A DNA stretch of 64,000 bases from Diplosphaera chodatii (taxonomy: Eukaryota > Chlorophyta > Trebouxiophyceae > Prasiolales > Stichococcaceae): the NCBI GenBank assembly GCA_032358165.1, contig JAALGY010000053.1, positions 1,116,001-1,180,000 of the forward strand, in the 5' to 3' direction. Positions 1 through 8,398 of the stretch are shown here, one piece after another (the first letter of the stretch is position 1; each line of letters begins with the position of its first letter). Both the position numbers and the translations under genes were made by a program. Below the pieces are notes generated by a model. That model had not been told where the DNA came from, made no database searches, and saw only the letters and a program-made list of their open reading frames with translations.

Positions 1-2103
1 AAGCGGTCCTGTCCCATAGCAGATGATGTGATGCTCGAGTCCTTCCGTAAACTACTGGATGCCCCCACACTTCCATCAAGCACTGCAGGTACCTCGGGTA
101 GTGGTGCTGCGCCACCTTTTGCCGACGGGAGCGAGCTCAACTCGCCCTTCACAGCCGGCGCCGTACAAGAGGCTATAGGAGCCCTGCGCGGAGGCAAAGC
201 AACGGTGGGGTTGCTCAAATTGGATGCTTTATCTGTTGCAGCGGCGCAGCTTGCACCCTGTCTTGCATGTGTTTTTAACTCGTGTCAACGAGTTGCAGCG
301 CTGCCAAGGAGCTGGGCATTGTGCGGCATCACGCCAATTCATAAGGGGGGCGATACATCTGATCCGGGTAATTACCGTGGCATTGCTGTTGGGTCTCTGT
401 TGGCAAAACTATATGCTTGCGTGCTTAACGAAAAGCTTATGAGGTGGACCGAGCAGCACCAGCTGCGCGCACGCGGACAGGCGGGCTTCCGCAAGGACCA
501 CCGCACCACCGATCAAACCTTCGTCGTTCGCACCCTCATCGAGAAGGCCAAGGCAGATAAGCAGCCGCTGTACTCTTGCTTTGTCGATTTCAAGAAGGCA
601 TACGATACTGTACCTCGTGATTTGCTTTGGGAGAAGCTGCAGCGGATTGGGGTGCATGGGGAGTTTCTGAGGGGGGTGCAGGCACTGTATGCTGATGTGC
701 CAATGGCATTGCAGTTTGAGGGGGGAATGTCCGATACATTCCAGAGCACTTTGGGTGTTAAGCAGGGATGTCCACTATCTCCAACCCTTTTCGGGATTTA
801 CATTGACGATTTCCAAGCGGAGCTGGAGGCCGCTGGCGGGGACCTGGACCTGCCCACCCTGTGTGGTGTGCAGGCACCTGCCCTCTTCTATGCAGATGAC
901 CTGGACCTGGTGTCCACGTCCGTACGCGGCCTGCAGGCGCAGCTCGACCTGCTGGAGTCGTACTGCAAGCGCTGGCGCCTCACCGTCAACGTGAAGAAGA
1001 CAAAGGTCGTGGTGTATGCAGCCCAGGCTGCTGCACCACCGGTTCTCACCTACATGCATGCTCCCATCGAAGTGCTGGACTCGTTTACCTATCTGGGGGT
1101 TGATGTCTCTACTCGTAGTTCTTTTGCTGCCGCTAGCATCGGCAGAGCGGCCTCCGCCCAGCGCGCCGCACTTGCATTGCAGCATCGTTGCCATGACCTG
1201 AGCCTGCATGACCCAGCACTGCAGCTGCATTTGTTTGATGCACTAGTGCGTCCTGTTATGCTATACGGTGTTGAAACATGGGGACCTGGGGCGTTATGTG
1301 GTACTGGCATGGATACTTGTGAGCTTGTTCATCGGAAGTTCCTTCGGTCTGTTCTTGGCGTGCGCACAGGCACTCCCAACGTGGCGGTGTTGGGGGAGCT
1401 TGGGCGGTTCCCAGTGGCGCACACGGCAACGCTGGCCATCTGCCGGTTCTGGAACCGGCTGGTCGCAATGCCGGACACCCGCCTCACCAAGCAGGCATTC
1501 CTGGAGAACTGTGCTCTGGCCAGCCGGCCGGGGCGCAGCACCAGCAGCTCAGCATGCTGGGCTGCCCAGGTGTGTTCGTTCCTGCACTTCATGTCACCCA
1601 TCGTTGACGGCGTGCCGCAGCGCATTGACACATCTGTTGTCACTGCACACCTGCAACGCCGCACCTTCGATGCTGTGAATGGCAGCGACTTGCGCAAAGT
1701 GCGTGAGTGGCTGGGAGTCAGGGGCCCTGTGAACGGTGACAACTACCAGTTGGCCGGCTACTTGCAGGCAGTCGCCTCCAAGACCGGTCGTCGGCGGTTA
1801 GCACAGTTTCGCATGGGCAGTCACATGCTGGGGGTGGAGACAGGGAGGTGGCAGCGGCTGCCGCGGGCAGAGCGGCTGTGTCAGCGGTGTAGCTGCGGCG
1901 TGGTGGATGATGAGGCGCATATGGTCTGGGGGTGTCCAGCCCTAGTGGATCAGAGGGTGCAGCATTCGGAGCTGTTTGAGGACAGCAACATCACATCAGT
2001 GGCAGGCTTTATGCAGCAGGATGCCGGGCAACTGGCAGCCTTTTTGCGGGGTTGTCACAATCAATGTGCAGAGTTGGAGGGGTGTGCATCCAACCGGGAT
2101 TGA
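1..2103 (+). CDS. LINE ORF2 C-terminal part: reverse transcriptase plus Cys/His motif (partial)
   Basis: This is the coding part of copy A1, at least 700 codons with no stop or frameshift. The N-terminal endonuclease and linker lie outside the window. The linker is visible in another copy at about 9.0-11.0 kb and an endonuclease start at 20,268-20,489. The product would copy element RNA at a nicked target. The aspartates of the YADD box and of FVDFKKAYD are intact. The first base in the window is mid-ORF, so no start codon can be assigned. Confidence 0.88.
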   Translation, partial: KRSCPIADDVMLESFRKLLDAPTLPSSTAGTSGSGAAPPFADGSELNSPFTAGAVQEAIGALRGGKATVGLLKLDALSVAAAQLAPCLACVFNSCQRVAALPRSWALCGITPIHKGGDTSDPGNYRGIAVGSLLAKLYACVLNEKLMRWTEQHQLRARGQAGFRKDHRTTDQTFVVRTLIEKAKADKQPLYSCFVDFKKAYDTVPRDLLWEKLQRIGVHGEFLRGVQALYADVPMALQFEGGMSDTFQSTLGVKQGCPLSPTLFGIYIDDFQAELEAAGGDLDLPTLCGVQAPALFYADDLDLVSTSVRGLQAQLDLLESYCKRWRLTVNVKKTKVVVYAAQAAAPPVLTYMHAPIEVLDSFTYLGVDVSTRSSFAAASIGRAASAQRAALALQHRCHDLSLHDPALQLHLFDALVRPVMLYGVETWGPGALCGTGMDTCELVHRKFLRSVLGVRTGTPNVAVLGELGRFPVAHTATLAICRFWNRLVAMPDTRLTKQAFLENCALASRPGRSTSSSACWAAQVCSFLHFMSPIVDGVPQRIDTSVVTAHLQRRTFDAVNGSDLRKVREWLGVRGPVNGDNYQLAGYLQAVASKTGRRRLAQFRMGSHMLGVETGRWQRLPRAERLCQRCSCGVVDDEAHMVWGCPALVDQRVQHSELFEDSNITSVAGFMQQDAGQLAAFLRGCHNQCAELEGCASNRD

Positions 2104-2254
2104 GTGGAACCATTCTGTCAGCGGGGAGTGAACGGTTTCGTACACGACTCGTTGTGCATGTTGCTCTGGGTTTTTCCGCCAGAGCCTGTGGCTAGGCCAA
2201 AATGGCCCACCACCAGTATGTAATCAATGTCAATGTCAATGTCAATTGACATAT
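1..2254 (+). mobile_element. LINE element A, 5'-cut copy with open RT ORF (A1)
   Basis: The reading frame is open from base 1 and ends with TGA at 2101-2103, so the window edge cuts the ORF. It encodes the reverse transcriptase of a non-LTR retrotransposon: CFVDFKKAYDTVPR (about 585-624), VKQGCPLSP (about 757-783) and the catalytic FYADDLDL (about 886-909). A LINE-typical C-terminal region follows (MLYGVETWG, VLGVRTGTPN), then a Cys/His cluster (CQRCSCG...HMVWGC, about 1876-1941). The 3' UTR ends in TATGTAATCAATGTC and an (AATGTC)n tail at about 2217-2254. The open ORF suggests a young insertion. The clade (RTE, CR1/Jockey or I group) cannot be fixed by eye. Confidence 0.9.
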
Positions 2255-2404
2255 TTCGAACAGAGCATTTTGATGACCTACCCAGCCGCCCTCACGTTCC
2301 CACGTGAGACGCCGCATTGTGCCGCAGGGCCTTGTTCATTGAGCTTGGTTCTGGTCTGGACGCCCTTTGAAAAAAACAAACAAACAAACAAACAAACAAA
2401 GGGC
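2250..2404 (+). mobile_element. Element C, 5'-truncated, (CAAA)n tail (C1)
   Basis: About 120 bp of the element C body begins at TGACATATTTCGAACAG, directly after the tail of element A. It includes the palindromic TTCCCACGTGAGACG region and ends GACGCCCTTTG followed by AAAAAA and about seven CAAA units. The other copies (14.5, 15.8, 16.3, 19.2, 20.1, 23.5 and 27.8 kb) share this 3' end but differ at the 5' end, as expected of retroposons primed at the 3' end. No coding capacity is seen. Confidence 0.8.
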
Positions 2405-5231
2405 TCTTGCCGCGTTGTGCCGCGAGGGCGGCGGCCGTGAGCTCCTTGTGTGTGAGTGGCTTGTCGCAGGCGGCAGCATCGGCGGCGGCGACGGTGGCGT
2501 CCAGGGAGGCAAGGAGCTGGTCCTGAGCGGCACGGCATGTTGGGCGGGCGGCGAAGTGGTGGGTGTAGTGAGCGGCAACTATGTGCTGGGCGTGGGCGAG
2601 GCCGTCAGCCGTGTCCAGGCTGACGTACGTGCCGGTGCTGGAGTCCAGCACCGATGTGAAGGTGGTGTCGCTGAAGTGGCGGGGATCACAGCGAGCGTGG
2701 AAGTAGTGGGTGGGCTTCTCGAAGAACATGAGCTCCAGCGCCCGGGCGCGGTCGAGTGCAATCTGGGCATGGCGATCGTGATGGGCTTGCAGGGCGTCGG
2801 CAGCGGCGTGGAAGGCGGCGCGGGCTGCGTCGCGGGCATTGTCCGTCGCAGCGATGGGCAGCTGCGAAGCTGCGAAGACGACTGCCTGTTGCAGGTGCCG
2901 AAGTGCCAGGCGTCTGCGACGTGTGTCGGCGGCGGTGCGCCGCTGGGCCAGCAAACGGATGCAGGAGAGCATGTCCTCCAACAGCCCCTGCGGGTCGGTG
3001 TCGCGCAGCTCCGGGGGTGGGACATCGTCATCGGGAGAAGGCGAGGCGTGTTGGCTTGCGGCGGCCAAGAGGCGGAGGAAGTCGGCGGCCCGGCGGGAGG
3101 AGTCTTGCTGGTGGAGTCTGTCAGCCATGAGGCGGTCGAGGGCGTTTTCTAGCTCAGTGACGAAGTCGGTGTCGGCGAGGAGAGGGAGGGGGAAGCGCCA
3201 TGGTGGGCGAGCCCGCAGCACCGAGCCGGGGAGCGTGAAGGTGAAGGTGACGCCACGGTGGTCGCTATGGAAGTCGTCGACGATGGCGGCGTGTGGTTGA
3301 TGCTGGAGGAGGGCCTCAGCGACAAGCCACTTGTCGAGGCGGGAGGCGCCATGGTCGGCGTTGCGAGAGACAAACGAGAAGTCGGTGGCAGCGTGGGGGT
3401 GGCAGTGCCGCCAGGCATCAGCTAGGCCGGCAGAGGTGGCGAGGTGTTGCAGCTCAGGGGCGCCGACCAGACGACCGGACCGCTGGCTGGCGGTGGGAGT
3501 GGCGTCGTGGACGGTGTCGATGCAGTTGAAGTCGCCGCACAGAAGGACAGTGCGGCGGCTGTCGGTGGACGGCAGGTCTGCGGCAAGGGTGGGGGAAGGC
3601 GAGGCGTGGGTGCTGATCGCATGGCGTGTAGGCGGTGATGACGGAGTAAAGGTGACCATGGAGGGCGAAGTCGACGCGGAGTCGGCGGCCGTCGTCTGTG
3701 CTAGGGTCGACCTCGTCGACAGCAGTGCAGCCGCAGGACTCGCGGATGAGGATGGCCACCCCGGCGGTGGCGCGCCGGCGCCGGTCGCCGGGGTCTGTGG
3801 TGGCGGCGGGGCCCCGCCGCCAGAAGGACCAGCCTGGCCAGGGCTGGCCCGGGGCCGCCCCCGTTTGCGCCCACTGGTTGCCGTCGTCGGAGGCACGTTG
3901 GTGTGTCTCCTGGAGGCAGATGACGTCCCAGGGCCCGTTGGTCAGCGTCGCAAAGAGAGCGCGGCGCTTGTCCAAGTCGGCGAGCCCATTGACGTTCAGT
4001 GAAAGAAGGCGCAGGCGGGGGCGGTCGGCGTGGGCGCTCATGGCGCCGCAGCGAGCCTAGCCAGAAGGGGCATGGGGGGCTGCTGATGCGGCCGCTCCTG
4101 GTGACCGTCGAGGAGGGTGGCAGCGCACTCTGGCCCCGCGTCACGGCCGCCTGCGACCGCCAAGTGCCCGGCAGGTCGGCGGCATGGCGGGCGGCGCACG
4201 TGCGGGGCGTGCGCTGCCGGCGAGGCTGCTGCCAGGGCTGCTCCGGCGGGGCTGGTGGTGGCGAGGTGTTGAGGGGCACGGGGCCTGGCTCCCTGTTGCA
4301 GCGTGCGATGTCGGCGAAGGTGGTCTGGCGGTCCGCCCAGTGGCAGCGCCAGCGGTCGGTGGTCGCCGTGAGGATATGAAGGGCAACTGGTGTGAGGGGG
4401 ACGCCGTGTGCGCGATGTCGGTCGAGGTCGGATGCTGGCAGGGAGGAGACCCACTCGTTGATGATGCGGTCGGCAGGGGCGTGGGCATCTGTGCCGTCAG
4501 GCTGCAACACCTCCGACACCAGGGCCAAGTAGCCCGCGTGCATAACATAGCTGTCGGGCACTGAGGCGATGGCCACGTCGACATCGGTGAAGGGGACCCA
4601 GTGGCCGGCCGGTGGGCAGCTGTCATCGTGGTGCCGAAGGATGCGGTCGATCGATGGCAGCAGCGCGCTAGGGATGGCATGGCCACTGCCGCAAGTGCTC
4701 CAGGTGTCCCAGAGCACCGGCTCTGACTGGCTGACCTCCTGCAGCGCGGCGGCAGCCTCCTGTGGTGAGAGTGCCGGTGCCAGCTCGACCAGGTGAGAGA
4801 TGTAGCCCTCGGGAATGGGATCAAACGCAACGTCCGAGTGCTGGGCGATGGGCCCCGGTGCGGCTGGAGAGCCGGGCGGCGGTGCTGGCGGCGCTACACG
4901 GCTGCGGGCACGAGTAGTGGCGCCCGTGTAGCCGAGCCCAACGGGGCTTGCGCCAGTGCGGCCAAGGGTGGAGGCCGCGGTGGGGGCCCTAACGCCGCTG
5001 TGGACAGCCGCATAGCTGGAGACCTGTCGTGCAGCTCGGGCGGAGCCGTCCAGGGCGGCAAGGTCAGTGTCCATGGCGGCGACTCCAGCGTCCGTCGCCG
5101 CAGCTGGGCAAGACTCGGCAGGCACCAGGGTGGGAGCGTCAGCGCCCATGGCGGCGTGCGCCGTGGGGTCCAAGGGGTCGCCCGTGGCCGTGGGGTCCAA
5201 GGGGTCGCCCGTGCGACGCCGCCGTGCTGGT
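2401..5231 (-). mobile_element. LINE element B copy 1, 3' half: ORF1 C-terminus, endonuclease, linker (B1a)
   Basis: On the minus strand this holds the end of ORF1 (5231 to about 4060), then ORF2 with an apurinic-type endonuclease and the following linker. Endonuclease motifs in order are LSLNVNGL (about 4005), CLQETH (about 3915), LLCGDFNC (about 3540) and HSDHRGV (about 3265). The frame changes near 3,600-3,625, so ORF2 is frameshifted. The linker ends at 2401, where element C's tail abuts it; no reverse transcriptase follows. The structure (ORF1, then ORF2 starting with EN) is L1-like. Confidence 0.85.
3150..4041 (-). pseudogene. Element B ORF2 endonuclease domain, frameshifted
   Basis: The ATG at 4041 opens about 145 codons of endonuclease/exonuclease/phosphatase fold (LRLLSLNVNGLADLDKRR, DVICLQETHQ, GVAILIRES). 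After YSVITAYTP near 3,615 the similarity continues in another frame (TVLLCGDFNCID, FSFVSRN, DFHSDHRGVTF). The domain would nick target DNA for target-primed reverse transcription. The frameshift makes this copy non-autonomous. A second copy of the same domain, itself split, lies at 21,969-22,292 and 23,195-23,314. Confidence 0.8.
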
Positions 5232-5267
5232 GGAAAGCGGTAAGGGAAGTTGCAAATAGCGATGGAA
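5230..5267 (-). mobile_element. Element D, 3' end piece (D1, split by A2)
   Basis: GGAAAGCGGTAAGGGAAGTTGCAAATAGCGATGG is the 3' end of SINE-like element D on the minus strand. The rest of the same copy (AAGAGAACCTTTGACCGGAAGGATG) resumes at about 5,697-5,724, with an element A fragment between. Element B flanks D with the duplicated site GCTGGTGGA (about 5,223-5,231 and 5,727-5,735). D therefore entered B first and A entered D later. Confidence 0.75.
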
Positions 5268-5698
5268 ATTGACATTGACATTGATTACATACTGGTGGTG
5301 GGCCATTTTGGCCTAGCCACAGGCTCTGGCGGAAAAACCCAGAGCAACATGCACAACGAGTCGTGTACGAAACCGTTCACTCCCCGCTGACAGAATGGTT
5401 CCACTCAATCCCGGTTGGATGCACACCCCTCCAACTCTGCACATTGATCATGACAACCCCGCAAAAAGGCTGCCAGTTGCCCGGCATCCTGCTGCATAAA
5501 GTCCGCCACTGATGTGATGTTGCTGTCCTCAAACAGCTCCGAATGCTGCACCCTCTGATCTACTAGGGCTGGACACCCCCAGACCATATGCGCCTCATCA
5601 TCCACCACGCCGCAGTTACACCGCTGACACAGCCGCTCTGCCCGCGGCAGCCGCTGCCACCTCCCTGTTTCCACCCCCAGCATGTGACTGCCCATGCG
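5268..5698 (-). mobile_element. Element A 3' fragment inserted in D (A2)
   Basis: This minus-strand copy runs from the (GACATT)n tail at 5,268-5,290 through the 3' UTR and stop (5,405) to the codons for FRMGSHMLG. It is truncated at CCCATGCGAAA. The 3' UTR motif ACATACTGGTGGTGGGCCATTTTGGCC matches all other A copies. It is heavily 5'-truncated, as is usual for LINE insertions. Confidence 0.85.
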
Positions 5699-5724
5699 AA
5701 AAGAGAACCTTTGACCGGAAGGAT
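5697..5724 (-). mobile_element. Element D, remaining piece of D1
   Basis: AAGAGAACCTTTGACCGGAAGGATG continues the D copy interrupted at 5,267. It borders element B ORF1 sequence (GGAGCTGGTGGAGGTAGC). It was identified by comparison with the uninterrupted D copies at 20,490-20,711 and 21,259-21,488. Confidence 0.7.
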
Positions 5725-6535
5725 GTGGAGCTGGTGGAGGTAGCTGGTCGTCTGCCACAGATACTGTGTCGGTGCCGTCACCGTCAGGCATGGGGTGGTC
5801 ATCGTCGTCGGCACCGCCACCATCGATGGGGGGAGCCCCCGTGTCGCTCATGGGTGAAGCCCCATCGTCGGAGGGCGCAGTGGCAGGCGTGTCAGCGGCA
5901 CCAAGGTGAGCCCGCTGACTGGCCAAGTCGGGTGCTGGTGTGGAGGTGGCAGCTGGTGGCGGTGGCAGTGGCGGCGGCGGCGGCGGCGGTGGGGGGCGGT
6001 GATGGTGGTGCGGCTGGCGGATGGGGGTGATGAGGATGTCCCGATCGCCGGAGAAGGTGGCTTTCACCGTGATGGGGCCAGCATGGTCGCCGCGGTCGAT
6101 GTCCCGCACCCATGGGCAGAGGCCATGTGCGGGGTCCGCCATCCTCACAATCGCCTTCACGACGGTGGTGTTCCCATGAACTGTCTGCAGGTGGGCGGGC
6201 AGGCGGGCGCCTCCCAGCATCTCGGCTAGGACCTGGAAGTCCGAGTCTGTGTAGCCTGAGGCGAGCAAGAGGGCCCTGGTGACTCCGGCAACATTGTCGG
6301 CGTTGGCCATGTGGTGGATGACCAGCTCAGTGGTGCCGAGGGGCAGCAGCATCCCGCTGGGCTGACACTGAGTGGCCGAGACCAGGAGCTCGGCGTCCAT
6401 GGAGGGCGACAGCAAGGTGAAGTCGCGCTGCTGCAGGAGGGCATCCACACGGGCGACGCCGCCACGGGCAGCGGTGGCGAAGAGCTTGATGGTCAAGACG
6501 CCATCACTGACGGCATGGGCGCCCATCAGGTCGAA
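5724..6535 (-). mobile_element. Element B copy 1, ORF1 middle part (B1b)
   Basis: The minus strand encodes ORF1 from FDLMGAHAVSDGVLTIKL (about 6,530) through ELVIHHMANADNVAG and GDRDILITP to a long proline run (about 5,960-5,990) and an Asp-rich stretch. Copy B2 encodes the same protein at 25,680-24,900. ORF1 of L1-like elements is an RNA-binding chaperone. No recognisable RRM or zinc knuckle is visible here, so that function is inferred from position only. Confidence 0.75.
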
Positions 6536-6810
6536 TTTGACATTGATTACATACTGGTGGTGGGCCATTTTGGCCTAGCCACAGGCTCTGGCGGAAAAAC
6601 CCAGAGCAACATGCACAACGAGTCGTGTACGAAACCGTTCACTCCCCGCTGACAGAATGGTTCCACTCAATCCCGGTTGGATGCACACCCCTCCAACTCT
6701 GCACATTGATTGTGACAACCCCGCAAAAAGGCTGCCAGTTGCCCGGCATCCTGCTGCATAAAGCCTGCCACTGATGTGATGTTGCTGTCCTCAAACAGCT
6801 CCGAATGCTG
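6536..6810 (-). mobile_element. Element A 3' fragment (A3)
   Basis: This is tail plus 3' UTR plus about 50 C-terminal codons, ending at CAGCTCCGAAT. It interrupts element B ORF1 between GGTCGAA and GCTGCCAATGCGG, which are contiguous in copy B2 (about 25,675-25,690). A short CGAA duplication or microhomology flanks it. Confidence 0.85.
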
Positions 6811-7229
6811 CCAATGCGGCTGCCCAACAGCTGGATGAGCTCAAGCCTAACCGTGTTGGCGTCGGCGGTGGCGGGCAGGGCGACTCTGACGGCAATGGGC
6901 AAAAGCGCAAGGCTGGTTGCCAGGTCGACGGCGCGTTCCGCTCGTAGTCTAGGTGCACTACCGCGCCGCAGCCGCTCAAGTGAGCGCGTGAGGCTCATGG
7001 CTGGGCGAGGTGCATGATGGCCATGGTGGTGGGCGTTGGTGTAGGCGTTGGATGAGGTGCGGTGGCTGCGATGGCGGCCGCTGCTGCGGCCGAGCGTGGG
7101 CACGGGGCCGACGGTGGAGTGGTGGGCAGCGGTGGACATGGTGGGCAGCAGTTGAAGGGGTGGGGTGGAGGGCCGGGGCGTGGGCGGCAAAGCAGCTGGT
7201 GGTAGGCTGGCGGCGGCAGTAGCGGAAGA
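6811..7229 (-). mobile_element. Element B copy 1, ORF1 start region (B1c)
   Basis: The minus strand carries the ORF1 N-terminus. An ATG at 6,998 begins MSLTRSLERLRRG and runs through VDLATSLALLPIAVRVALP to LIQLLGSRIGS. Upstream (higher coordinates) lies a His/Pro/Ala-rich stretch leading into the 96-bp monomer array. The same order is seen in B2 at 25,869-25,680. Confidence 0.7.
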
Positions 7230-7493
7230 TGGCGGGCAGCGGGTGAGCGCGATGTGCAGCGCACAAAGCAGTGTGCAGCAGGTGGCAGGCTGAGGGTGAT
7301 GTGGGCGGTGGCGAAGACGGCGAGCTGGTGTTGGCGGCGGCAGGTGGTGGGCAGCACTCAGGACAGTGCGCAGCAGGTGGCAGGCTGGAGGAGATGTGGG
7401 CGGTGATGAAGGCGGCAGGCTGGTGGTGGCGGCGGCAGGTGGTGGGCAGCACTCCGATCAGTGCGCAGCAGGTGGCAGGCTGGAGGTGATGTG
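7230..7493 (-). repeat. 96-bp monomer array, segment 1 (element B 5' region)
   Basis: About 2.5 monomers of the unit whose core is GTGCGCAGCAGGTGGCAGGCTGGAGG. The array continues at 10,979-12,113 and 13,068-13,690 after element A insertions are removed. It lies immediately upstream, on the minus strand, of element B ORF1. Confidence 0.8.
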
Positions 7494-7639
7494 ACATTGA
7501 CATTTGACATTGACATTGATTACATACTGGTGGTGGGCCATTTTGGCCTAGCCACAGGCTCTGGCGGAAAAACCCAGAGCAACATGCACAACGAGTCGTG
7601 TACGAAACCGTTCACTCCCCGCTGACAGAATGGTTCCAC

Positions 7640-8398
7640 TCAATCCCGGTTGGATGCACACCCCTCCAACTCTGCACATTGATCATGACAACCCCGCAAA
7701 AAGGCTGCCAGTTGCCCGGCATCCTGCTGCATAAAGTCCGCCACTGATGTGATGTTGCTGTCCTCAAACAGCTCCGAATGCTGCACCCTCTGATCTACTA
7801 GGGCTGGACACCCCCAGACCATATGCGCCTCATCATCCACCACGCCGCAGTTACACCGCTGACACAGCCGCTCTGCCCGCGGCAGCCGCTGCCACCTCCC
7901 TGTTTCCACCCCCAGCATGTGACTGCCCATGCGAAACTGTGCTAACCGCCGACGACCGGTCTTGGAGGCGACTGCCTGCAAGTAGCCGGCCATCTGGTAG
8001 TTGTCACTGTTCACAGGGCCCCTGACTCCCAGCCACTCACGCACTTTGCGCAAGTTGCTGCCATTCACAGCATCGAAGGTGCGGCGCTGCAGGTGTGCAG
8101 TGACAACAGATGTGTCAATGCGCTGCGGCACGCCGTCAACGATGGGTGACATGAAGTGCAGGAACGAACACACCTGGGCAGCCCAGCATGCTGAGCTGCT
8201 GGTGCTGCGCCCCGGCCGTGTGGCCAGAGCACAGTTCTCCAGGAATGCCTGCTTGGTGAGGCGGGTGTCCGGGATTGCGACCAGCCGGTTCCAGAACCGG
8301 CAGATGGCCAGCGTTGCCGTGTGCGCCACTGGGAACCGCCCAAGCTCCCCCAACACCGCCACGTTGGGAGTGCCTGTGCGCACGCCAAGAACAGACAG
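7640..8398 (-). pseudogene. Duplicated ORF2 C-terminal segment of element A
   Basis: This is a second copy of the ORF2 tail (from about VLGVRTGTPN to the TGA at 7,640) joined at 8,398/8,399 to the longer copy. The junction reads AACAGAC|AGAACTCTG. Several single-base differences from 8,399-9,129 (for example GCAAGTTGC against GCAAGTCGC) show that the two halves have diverged slightly or came from different sources. Confidence 0.8.

Noticed and set aside
2250..2404. Element C as the missing 3' end of element B
   Set aside because: C lies in opposite orientation to B1 at this junction, and at 23,461-23,665 it sits inside B ORF sequence between a 12-bp target duplication.
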